NCBI GenBank assembly: GCA_002428965.1
Contig: DIYI01000012.1
Coordinates: 62,001 to 126,000, forward strand
Length of the DNA stretch: 64,000 nt
Direction of reading: 5' to 3'
DNA from: Jejuia sp. UBA6058
Lineage (GTDB): Bacteria; Bacteroidota; Bacteroidia; Flavobacteriales; Flavobacteriaceae
Part shown: positions 7,401 to 13,703 of the stretch, piece by piece
Position numbering within the stretch: the stretch's first letter is position 1
Layout: the number at the start of each line of letters is the position of its first letter
Notes under the pieces: generated by a model
Seen by the model: the letters and a program-made list of their open reading frames with translations, nothing else
What the model was told of the DNA's origin: nothing
The model's database searches: none
Translations under genes and position numbers: made by a program

Positions 7401-8449
7401 TGGAACTACAAAACCAACTAAAATTATTAGCAGAAAAAATAAGCACGCTAAAAGATAAGATAGAAACTGAAGAATCTACAAAGCACGCTTTTGTATTACC
7501 TTTTATTAATATTTTGGGCTACGACACATTTAACCCAACAGAAGTTATCCCTGAATTTACTGCTGATTTAGGACTTAAAAAGGGAGAAAAAGTAGACTAC
7601 GCTATTTTTCAAAATGGAACACCAATTTTAATTGTGGAATGTAAAAATTGGAAGGAAGATTTGAGTAACCATAATTCACAGCTCTTTAGATACTTTCATG
7701 CCACCAAAACAAGGTTTGCCCTTTTAACTAACGGTATCCAGTACAGGTTTCATGCAGATTTAGAACAAGCCAACAAAATGGATGACAAACCTTTTCTGGA
7801 ATTCGATATTACTAGCATTAAAGACAATGAAGTCCATGAGATTTCAAAATTCCATAAGTCGAATTTTGATGTAGCCAAAATTGTTAGTAATGCCAGTTCA
7901 TTAAAGTACACTAAAGAGATTAAAAAAAGTATATCTGAAGAATTATTAGCTCCTTCTAAAGGATTTGTTAAACTGTTTGCAAATAGAGTCTATATAGGTC
8001 GTTTAACCGAAAAAGTAATGGATGAATTTACTGGACTAGTTCAAAAAGCATTTAATCAAACCATAAGCGATAAGGTTAACAACAGGCTAAATGCGGCTTT
8101 GGATAAGGAGGCCGAAAATCAGCAAGATGATGTAATAGAGTTAGAAGAGAAAAGCAAAATCGTAACCACAGAAGAAGAGCTAGAAGGATTCAGAATTGTA
8201 GTAGCTATTTTAAGGAGAAAACTTCCAACCAATAGAATATTTCATCGAGATACGCAATCTTACTTTGGAGTTTTATTAGATGATAATAACCGTAAACCTC
8301 TATGTCGCTTTCATTTTAATGGAAACACAAAATACATTGGCTTAATTGATGAAACCAAAAATGAATCTAGAGAAGCTATTCAATCAGTTGATGATATTTA
8401 TAAGTTTGAAGATCAATTATTAGAAACCTTGTCTTACTATGAAAAATAA
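7400..8449 (+). CDS. Stand-alone HsdR N-terminal-type PD-(D/E)XK nuclease
   Basis: 349 residues. The first 150 match the N-terminal nuclease domain of type I restriction HsdR subunits: TKHAFVLPFINILGYD, then VDYAIF (Asp67) and LIVECKNW (Glu80, Lys82), which make up the PD-(D/E)XK active site. The helicase motor of a true HsdR is absent. From about 240 to 349 a separate domain (EEELEGFRIVVAILRR, then FHFNGNTKYIGLID) appears, as in other orphan proteins of this class. There are no hsdM or hsdS genes nearby, so it is not a type I system. It may cut foreign or damaged DNA, or act in a defence module. One-base overlap with the preceding lipoprotein gene. Confidence 0.85.
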   Translation: MELQNQLKLLAEKISTLKDKIETEESTKHAFVLPFINILGYDTFNPTEVIPEFTADLGLKKGEKVDYAIFQNGTPILIVECKNWKEDLSNHNSQLFRYFHATKTRFALLTNGIQYRFHADLEQANKMDDKPFLEFDITSIKDNEVHEISKFHKSNFDVAKIVSNASSLKYTKEIKKSISEELLAPSKGFVKLFANRVYIGRLTEKVMDEFTGLVQKAFNQTISDKVNNRLNAALDKEAENQQDDVIELEEKSKIVTTEEELEGFRIVVAILRRKLPTNRIFHRDTQSYFGVLLDDNNRKPLCRFHFNGNTKYIGLIDETKNESREAIQSVDDIYKFEDQLLETLSYYEK

Positions 8450-8490
8450 GACTTATCTTTAGTAAGATTTTTCACAAAAACAAATTTTTA

Positions 8491-8973
8491 TTGAAAAGCT
8501 TTTTCTTATTTACATGCTTAGTTTTATGTCATTTAAGTTTTTGTCAAAAAACCATAACCGGCAATATAGTGGGTATAACTGATGGAGACACTGTAAAACT
8601 ATTAACCAAAGACTCTACATTAATTAAAGTACGTGTTGCCAATATAGATTGTCCAGAAAGAAAACAGCCTTTTTCAAAAAGGGCTAAGCAATTTACTTCT
8701 GATGCAATATTTGGTAAAGAAGTGAAATTAGAATATTTAAAAAAGGATAGATATGGACGCTCTGTTGGCCATGTTATTTATAATGACAACCTGAATTTAG
8801 GCAAAGAACTTCTAAAGAATGGTTTAGCTTGGCATTATATAAAATATTCCCAAGACACTATTTATCAAGGTCTAGAGTACAAGGCAAGAAAAGAAAAAAT
8901 TGGGTTATGGCAAGACCAAAACGCTTTACCCCCTTGGGATTGGCGCGACAAAAAAAGAAATAACAAAAAATGA
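8491..8973 (+). CDS. Secreted thermonuclease (SNase family)
   Basis: 160 residues starting at a TTG, since no ATG precedes the signal peptide (about 1-18, ending LSFCQ). The rest is a staphylococcal-nuclease domain: TGNIVGITDGDTVKL with the metal ligands Asp31/Asp33, VRVANIDCPE with Arg48 and Glu56, and DRYGRSVGHV with Arg90. These correspond to the catalytic Arg-Glu-Arg set. It should hydrolyse DNA or RNA outside the cytoplasm, for nutrient recovery or processing of extracellular DNA. It overlaps the next gene by 4 bases, which suggests that the two secreted products act together. Confidence 0.9.
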   Translation: MKSFFLFTCLVLCHLSFCQKTITGNIVGITDGDTVKLLTKDSTLIKVRVANIDCPERKQPFSKRAKQFTSDAIFGKEVKLEYLKKDRYGRSVGHVIYNDNLNLGKELLKNGLAWHYIKYSQDTIYQGLEYKARKEKIGLWQDQNALPPWDWRDKKRNNKK

Positions 8974-9344
8974 ACGCTTTAAAAACCTTACTGTTTTGTA
9001 CTGTTCTTGTAGTTTCTACTAATGTATCTTCCCAAACTGTTTACGTTACTAAAACAGGAGAGAAGTACCATAAGACTAACTGTCGCTATTTAAAATATTC
9101 CAAAAAAGAGCTAACTTTAGAGCGCGCTTTGACCTATGGCTATAAAGACTGTTCTGTGTGTAAACCTCCAAAAAAAGTGAGCACCGCAACCAAATCAAAA
9201 ACTACTACACGCGCAAGATCTTATTCGTCCAATACCAGTTCCAAAAAAATTACTGCTACGCAATGTACGGCAAAAACCAAATCTGGATCCAGATGTAAGC
9301 GTAAGACCAAAAATACCAATGGTAAATGTTATCAGCATCAATAA
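8970..9344 (+). CDS. Secreted Cys/His-rich protein (Ada-like and DUF5763-like motifs)
   Basis: 124 residues with a signal peptide (about 1-21). Two Cys motifs follow. The first, KYHKTNCRYLKYSK with YKDCSVCKP, is like the small metal-binding segments linked to nucleases and Ada-type zinc sites. A Ser/Thr/Lys-rich linker leads to the second, QCTAKTKSGSRCKRKT with KCYQHQ, which matches the DUF5763 pattern of three cysteines and a terminal His. Both look like metal- or nucleic-acid-binding knuckles. The start overlaps the thermonuclease stop by 4 bases, so it is probably an accessory DNA-binding partner of the nuclease. The function itself is unproven. Confidence 0.8.
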   Translation: MNALKTLLFCTVLVVSTNVSSQTVYVTKTGEKYHKTNCRYLKYSKKELTLERALTYGYKDCSVCKPPKKVSTATKSKTTTRARSYSSNTSSKKITATQCTAKTKSGSRCKRKTKNTNGKCYQHQ

Positions 9345-9485
9345 ATATTTTATAACAAGAAAATATTAATCCCAATTTATTTGTTAGAATCTTTTAACAC
9401 GAAGAAAATAAATGTAATTTAGCGTAAGAAAAATTAGTATAGCGTTAGCTATTTAATCTTGTAGTTGAAAAACTGGTAATTTTAA

Positions 9486-9548
9486 AATGCACAAGATTAA
9501 TAGACTAAACGCTCACGTTATGGCGTGGGCTTAGTTTATTTGTGCATT
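9486..9548. repeat. Large three-step hairpin
   Basis: AATGCACAA (9486-9494) pairs perfectly with TTGTGCATT (9540-9548). Inside it, ACTAA (9504-9508) pairs with TTAGT (9531-9535), and GCTCACG (9511-9517) pairs with CGTGGGC (9524-9530) with one G-U pair. The 63-base element has no T run, so it is not a classical terminator. It could be a mobile-element end, a small structured RNA or a transcript-stabilising hairpin. Confidence 0.55.
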
Positions 9549-9581
9549 GGGTATACCAGTACCTTCGACTACGGTAAGCTA

Positions 9582-9623
9582 CAGTTCCACGCTTATTGTT
9601 TTATAATCTTCACTTTGGAACTG
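9582..9623. repeat. 8-bp inverted repeat upstream of a secreted-protein gene
   Basis: CAGTTCCA (9582-9589) and TGGAACTG (9616-9623) are perfect complements 26 bases apart and end 20 bases before the next ATG. The palindrome GGTATACC is at 9550-9557. The whole 9345-9643 gap has no gene and is dominated by such inverted repeats. Confidence 0.4.
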
Positions 9624-9643
9624 GGTGGATAAAACTCAGTATC

Positions 9644-10186
9644 ATGATTACAAAATTTTTACAACTTAGTTTAATTACCCTATTCCTTTTTTCAATTTCA
9701 TCAAATAGCCAAACAAAACGAGATCTCCTTAAAGAAATAAAGGTCTTTAAAGCAGATCTTGTCAGCAACGCATCCTTTGACAAGGATTTTGTCGAAGTCT
9801 GGGATGCCATGTATATTGTTGCTAATGAAGAGTACAATACTATTGCAAGGGAAAGCGAATCGAGAGGGTATATAGATGCAGCTCTTGAAAAAGATACTTA
9901 TCGTGAGTATATGACAGTAGAAATAAGAGGTAAAGATGCTCCTTACAGAGTATCCTTTAAAGTTAAGCAGGAAAGACGTACCAAAAATACAGATGGCAGT
10001 TATTCCAATTGGCAATCTTTTACTTCGAGCACATTAAGGTCTTATTACATTAGGATAAAAACGCGTTTATATGAACTTCTAAACGGGCCTATTGAACTCC
10101 CAGAGAAACTTCAATCAAAAATTGATACGTACAATGCTAAGCAAAACAAGGAGAGAAAAAAGATTACCAGAGGTTCCGATTATTAA
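9644..10186 (+). CDS. Secreted protein of unknown function
   Basis: 180 residues from the ATG at 9644, which gives a clean signal peptide (MITKFLQLSLITLFLFSIS, cleavage near residue 23). An in-frame extension upstream to 9596 has no signal logic and runs over the inverted repeat. The mature part is charged and mixed helix/strand (DFVEVWDAMYIVANEEYNTI, then YRVSFKVKQERR, then LRSYYIRIKTRLYELLNGPI) and ends with a Lys/Arg-rich tail. I recognise no family. It is the last gene before a long AT-rich gap, with no clear operon partner. Confidence 0.65.
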   Translation: MITKFLQLSLITLFLFSISSNSQTKRDLLKEIKVFKADLVSNASFDKDFVEVWDAMYIVANEEYNTIARESESRGYIDAALEKDTYREYMTVEIRGKDAPYRVSFKVKQERRTKNTDGSYSNWQSFTSSTLRSYYIRIKTRLYELLNGPIELPEKLQSKIDTYNAKQNKERKKITRGSDY

Positions 10187-10827
10187 AGTTGGGAGAGTTG
10201 AAGCTATTAGTTTGAACGATCTTAAAATGAAAATATTATTCTAAAGAATAATATTTTAGATTTTAAAAAGAAATAAAAGCTTCAATTTTTGCGGGTGCAG
10301 GTATAACTCTATTTGGAAGCTTTCATTCATTTTTTAAAATTTTGAGTTGCCTGACTTCAATTGAAATCAATCTATTAATAATTATAATTGAAAATGTAAT
10401 AGGAGTGTAAATTAAAATCAATTGAATTTTATTATTGAATTATTTTAATTGAAAAATAATTGTTCTGATTATATTGACTATTAAAATTTTAATAAAAGTT
10501 CAATTGAAATTCAAGTAATTGATTTAATTAAAACATAATCAAGCAATAATAATCTCATTTCAATTGGACCTTCATAATTAGCCATTAATTCTCAATATCA
10601 ATTAATTATTAGCTATACTACGTTTTCATTGCTACAAATTAAGTGGCATGCGTATGAATAGGTTAAGGTTAAAAAGGGCAAATTGCAAATATCATTTTAA
10701 AAAATAACTTTACCGAATTGTTACTCAATACCAATTGAATTAGGCTAAAACTCTAGTTTACTTATAAAATTGTCTTAGATTTGTATTTTTATGTTTTTAA
10801 ATTTACATTTGTGTAAATATTTATTTT
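10187..10827. other. AT-rich gap with repeated CAATTG palindromes
   Basis: No gene seen in about 640 bases. The palindrome CAATTG occurs at least five times (10358-10363, 10419-10424, 10501-10506, 10561-10566, 10732-10737). Three copies sit in the longer TCAATTGA, and two of those in TTCAATTGAA. The run leads up to the MerR-like gene and the recombinase module. It may be an operator array or the control/origin region of a mobile element, or low-complexity sequence. Confidence 0.45.
10776..10783 (+). promoter_or_regulatory. Candidate -7 element TAGATTTG for the MerR-like gene
   Basis: This matches the Bacteroidota -7 consensus TAnnTTTG and lies 44 bases before the ATG at 10828, at the end of the CAATTG-rich region. 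Confidence 0.4.
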
Positions 10828-11688
10828 ATGACTGATAAGTTTCATCGTGAATTTGGAGCATCTTTTTATGAGAAGTTCATATTGCCAAAGGATTTGGGTA
10901 TATCCTCAAGACAAGTGTCCTACTGGAGAAAAGAAAAGGTGATTCCTTATTTTTTTGGAATCCATCAAAAACATGGACGAATGAATATTCCAGAGGCTAT
11001 TTGGATGATGATAATTAACGAACTGAAAGAGATAGGTATAAGTCTTAGTAAACTTAAAATATTGTCCTACAAAGTCTGGAACGTTCCCAAAGACAATAAA
11101 TATGCTGATCAAACTATTCTCAAACACATCAATTCTCCAAAGTCTGGGCTTTCGGATGTAGCAAAACAAATACTCAAAGAACAGCTTAAAGATGAAATGG
11201 TCATGGATACCTTAAGGGAAGAGCTGAACCAGTATACAGACATGCTAAAGTCATGTATTACCAATGTACGTCAACCTCATTTTATGGTATATAGCCCTCT
11301 ATCTAATGAACAGGTATTTCTTAATAATGACAATGAGCAATTTTTGAAGCTTGCCAGTCTATCGTTTAAGTACCCCATTATTTCAATTCCCATACTAGAT
11401 AAATTGTCAAAAATTATAAGTATCGATCTGAATATTAAAAATAAGGACTTGAAGTACCTCAGCTATATTGAAAATCAAATCAGGGAGATCGTACTCTTTA
11501 AGCGTCCAAAAGTTGTTGAAATCGCTTTTGAGAATGGACATATCAAGCCAAGGAAGATTGAGGAAAAACATATAAGGCAAGATGAACTAGCGGATTTCTT
11601 CTTAAGGAATACAATCCCGAAGGGCTCAAAACTACTTATCGATCCCAGAGACCAAGACAATTATAAATTAACCTTAATTACAACTTAA
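10828..11688 (+). CDS. MerR-like helix-turn-helix regulator of a mobile module
   Basis: 286 residues. The N-terminal 75 residues carry a MerR-type winged helix: LPKDLGISSRQVSYWRKEKV, then GRMNIPEAIWMMIINELKEI, with the usual helix, Tyr-Trp turn and second helix. The middle (about 105-145) is helical and the C-terminal half is alpha/beta without a family I recognise. Two tiny ORFs and a large serine recombinase follow with 2 and 4 base gaps, so this is the first gene of a recombination operon. It probably controls the recombinase or acts as a directionality factor. Either role is inference from gene order. Confidence 0.75.
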   Translation: MTDKFHREFGASFYEKFILPKDLGISSRQVSYWRKEKVIPYFFGIHQKHGRMNIPEAIWMMIINELKEIGISLSKLKILSYKVWNVPKDNKYADQTILKHINSPKSGLSDVAKQILKEQLKDEMVMDTLREELNQYTDMLKSCITNVRQPHFMVYSPLSNEQVFLNNDNEQFLKLASLSFKYPIISIPILDKLSKIISIDLNIKNKDLKYLSYIENQIREIVLFKRPKVVEIAFENGHIKPRKIEEKHIRQDELADFFLRNTIPKGSKLLIDPRDQDNYKLTLITT

Positions 11689-11690
11689 AA

Positions 11691-11807
11691 ATGAAACATA
11701 TTGTAGAACAGATTCGGTTCCTGAATATACAGCCCGGTTTAGCTCCTATCAGACATGGACCGGACATCAAAGTTATTTCGAGAGGCAAAACATATCTTGA
11801 ACAATGA
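11691..11807 (+). CDS. Tiny ORF (38 codons) after the MerR-like gene
   Basis: It starts 2 bases after the stop of the MerR-like gene and encodes a 38-residue product beginning MKHIVEQIRFLN. It overlaps the next tiny ORF by 53 bases in another frame. It may be a real leader peptide, or the first part of one protein whose second part has moved to the +1 frame by a frameshift. Translation potential is uncertain. Confidence 0.35.
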   Translation: MKHIVEQIRFLNIQPGLAPIRHGPDIKVISRGKTYLEQ

Positions 11808-11907
11808 AGAAGACTGCAATTATTCAGATTCAGAAATATTAGAAATCATTGCCTTATTAGACATTTTTGCAAATATCATATACCACAACTTATCTAAAAA
11901 TTCTTAA
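11755..11907 (+). CDS. 50-residue helical protein preceding the recombinase
   Basis: This ORF begins at ATG 11755 and encodes MDRTSKLFREAKHILNNEE followed by an acidic, amphipathic helical stretch (SDSEILEIIALLDIFANII) and a short basic tail. Its TAA ends 4 bases before the recombinase ATG at 11912, which argues for translational coupling. The charge pattern looks like real protein sequence rather than chance. It could be a small recombination directionality factor or another accessory protein. No family is recognised. Confidence 0.5.
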   Translation: MDRTSKLFREAKHILNNEEDCNYSDSEILEIIALLDIFANIIYHNLSKNS

Positions 11908-11911
11908 AATC

Positions 11912-13510
11912 ATGAAGAATGTCATCCTGTACCCAAGAGTCTCCACTGATGATCAAGCAGACAAAGGTTTTTCACTTAGAGACCAGGAACAGAAATTATT
12001 GAATTACTGTGCCTTAAACAACCTTAACGTGGTTGCTATCTTTCGTGATGACCATTCAGCAAAGTCCTTTAACCGCCCTGAGTTCAAAAAGCTTGTGGCC
12101 TTTGTGAAAAAGAACAAGAGTAAAGTGGATGGTCTTCTTTTTACCAAATGGGACAGGTTTTCAAGGAATACTACTGAGTCGTATAATAAGATCAAGGACT
12201 TTAATGAATTGGGAATCATTGTTAACGCCATTGAGCAACCATTAGACCTTTCCATTCCAGAACAAGGATTGATGCTTGCGGTATATCTCTCTATGCCCGA
12301 AGTTGAAAACCACAGACGCTCCTTGAACGTCATTGCTGGTATGCGACGCGCTTTTAAGGAAGGGAGGTATGTGGTATCGCCCCCGAAGGGTTATGATATG
12401 GGGAGAGACGATCAAGACAAACCTATTTTGAAACCTAATAATGATGCAAAATTCATTATAGAAGGTTTTGAACTTTTGAGCAAAGGTATCTATACGCAAA
12501 AAGAAGTATTGAAAAGACTCAAAGCAAAAGGTTTTAAGACCAGTAAATCGGCTTTTGGAAGAATGGTGAGAAATCCTGTTTACAAGGGATATATTGTCCT
12601 AAGAGCGTTTAAAGATGAACCTGAGCAGGTCATAAAAGGAATACATGAACCTTTGGTATCTGAGACTATTTTTGATAAAGTGCAATCCCTTATTGATGGC
12701 GGGAAGCAACAGTTTAAGGTCGTTCATAAAAAAGTAAATGAGAAATTTCCATTGAAAGGGTTTGTGCTCTGTCCAAGTTGCCAAAAGCCTTTAAGGGCAA
12801 GTTCTTCTAAAGGAAGAAATAGCTATTACTCTTATTATCACTGCTCAAAACCTTGTAATACCAGATACAAAGCCGAGGATGTTGAAAAATGGTTCCATTC
12901 CTTCTTGGGTGGTATATCACTCAATAGAGGGGCTCAAGCTTTATTGACTCGACTTATTGAGGATCGCTTTAAGCAACAGACTAAATACAAAAGTCTAAGT
13001 CCAAAACATTACCAGGAAGTGGATTCTCTTGAACAGAAACTCATAAAGCTTCAGGATCTGTATCTTGATGGAGAATTTGACGCCAATGAATACCAAAGTG
13101 CGAAAAGGCGTTACCAACAAAGATTGAACGAACTAGAGGACGTTAAAAAAGCCTTCAACGTATCAAAAGAGGTTTTAAACGTTTACAAAAATGGTCTAAA
13201 AAAGCTCGAGGATTTTGATAAACAGTTTGTCGACAGTGATATAGATCACAAAAGACAGCTTCTTGGTTCGATATTCCCTGAAAAGTTCCAATTTGAGAAT
13301 AACAGAGTTCGAACCGAGGACATAAATCCTATTCTTTTGAAGATTGCCAGTATTAACAAGGGTTCTGGAGGTAATAAAAAAGGGACAAACCATAAAAATT
13401 CTGATTTGTCCCGTGAAGTACTGAAGGCGGGACTTGAACCCGCACGGACTAAATGTCCATTGGATTTTAAGTCCAACGTGTCTACCAATTCCACCACTTC
13501 AGCAACTTAA
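11912..13510 (+). CDS. Large serine recombinase of an integrative element
   Basis: 532 residues from the ATG at 11912; a TTG at 11867 lies inside the preceding small ORF and is unlikely. The N-terminal resolvase domain has the catalytic Ser11 in YPRVSTDDQ, then LFTKWDRFSRN and AVYLSMPEVENHRRS. The recombinase domain follows (about 150-280), then a zinc ribbon (CPSCQKPLRASSSKG and HCSKPCN) and a coiled coil (about 370-420). The last 45 or so codons read through the terminator and the body of a tRNA-Leu gene on the opposite strand. This fits an element integrated at the tRNA 3' end. The true functional C-terminus is probably before these codons. It catalyses site-specific integration and excision. 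Confidence 0.9.
   Translation: MKNVILYPRVSTDDQADKGFSLRDQEQKLLNYCALNNLNVVAIFRDDHSAKSFNRPEFKKLVAFVKKNKSKVDGLLFTKWDRFSRNTTESYNKIKDFNELGIIVNAIEQPLDLSIPEQGLMLAVYLSMPEVENHRRSLNVIAGMRRAFKEGRYVVSPPKGYDMGRDDQDKPILKPNNDAKFIIEGFELLSKGIYTQKEVLKRLKAKGFKTSKSAFGRMVRNPVYKGYIVLRAFKDEPEQVIKGIHEPLVSETIFDKVQSLIDGGKQQFKVVHKKVNEKFPLKGFVLCPSCQKPLRASSSKGRNSYYSYYHCSKPCNTRYKAEDVEKWFHSFLGGISLNRGAQALLTRLIEDRFKQQTKYKSLSPKHYQEVDSLEQKLIKLQDLYLDGEFDANEYQSAKRRYQQRLNELEDVKKAFNVSKEVLNVYKNGLKKLEDFDKQFVDSDIDHKRQLLGSIFPEKFQFENNRVRTEDINPILLKIASINKGSGGNKKGTNHKNSDLSREVLKAGLEPARTKCPLDFKSNVSTNSTTSAT
13374..13412 (-). terminator. Terminator of the tRNA operon, inside the recombinase ORF
   Basis: Read on the minus strand, GGGACAAA pairs with TTTGTCCC across a 15-base loop and is followed by a run of six T. 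On the plus strand the arms are 13382-13389 and 13405-13412. It follows the 3' end of tRNA-Leu by 6 bases. Confidence 0.8.
13419..13503 (-). tRNA. tRNA-Leu (UAA)
   Basis: 85 bases read on the minus strand, starting GCTGAAGTGGTGGAATTGG. The acceptor arms GCTGAAG and CTTCAGT pair (with a G-U at position 1), the anticodon loop is built around TAA, and the T arm contains GGTTCAAGTC. The long variable arm is typical of Leu isoacceptors. The CCA end is not encoded. The 3' end is the likely attachment site of the neighbouring recombinase element. Confidence 0.95.
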
Positions 13511-13535
13511 TTGGTATATTTTAAGAAAGTTTCAG

Positions 13536-13607
13536 AGCGAAAGACGGGATTTGAACCCGCGACCCTCACCTTGGCAAGGTGATGCTCTACCCCTGAGCTA
13601 CTTTCGC
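13536..13607 (-). tRNA. tRNA-Gly (GCC)
   Basis: 72 bases on the minus strand, starting GCGAAAGTAGCTCAG and ending CTTTCGC plus the discriminator T. The anticodon loop TTGCCAA gives GCC, and the T arm contains GGTTCAAATC. CCA is not encoded. It is transcribed before tRNA-Leu from the same promoter. Confidence 0.95.
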
Positions 13608-13645
13608 AGTATTATTAAGAACATACAATCTCTCGATTGCGGATG

Positions 13646-13675
13646 CAAATTTAAACTATTTCTAGTAAATCCAAA
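13646..13675 (-). promoter_or_regulatory. Promoter of the tRNA-Gly/tRNA-Leu operon
   Basis: On the minus strand a TTTG (-33 type, 13672-13675) and TAAATTTG (-7 type, 13646-13653) are separated by 18 bases. This is the Bacteroidota promoter pattern, 38 bases before tRNA-Gly. Confidence 0.6.
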
Positions 13676-13703
13676 GTCTTTTCAAAAAATAAATAAAACT
13701 TTT

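Noticed and set aside
7400..8449. Type I restriction-modification system
   Set aside because: Only the HsdR N-terminal nuclease type is present; there are no hsdM or hsdS genes and no helicase domain.
9486..9548. Integron attC site
   Set aside because: The hairpin lacks the GTTRRRY/RYYYAAC core pair and no integron integrase or cassette array is present.
11867..11911. Upstream TTG start for the recombinase
   Set aside because: It lies inside the 50-codon ORF, and the conserved resolvase domain begins directly after ATG 11912.
1..13400. Second copy of the tRNA-Leu 3' end marking the other end of the recombinase element
   Set aside because: I looked for a repeat of the bases around 13419-13445 to the left and did not find one by eye, so the left boundary of the element is not called.
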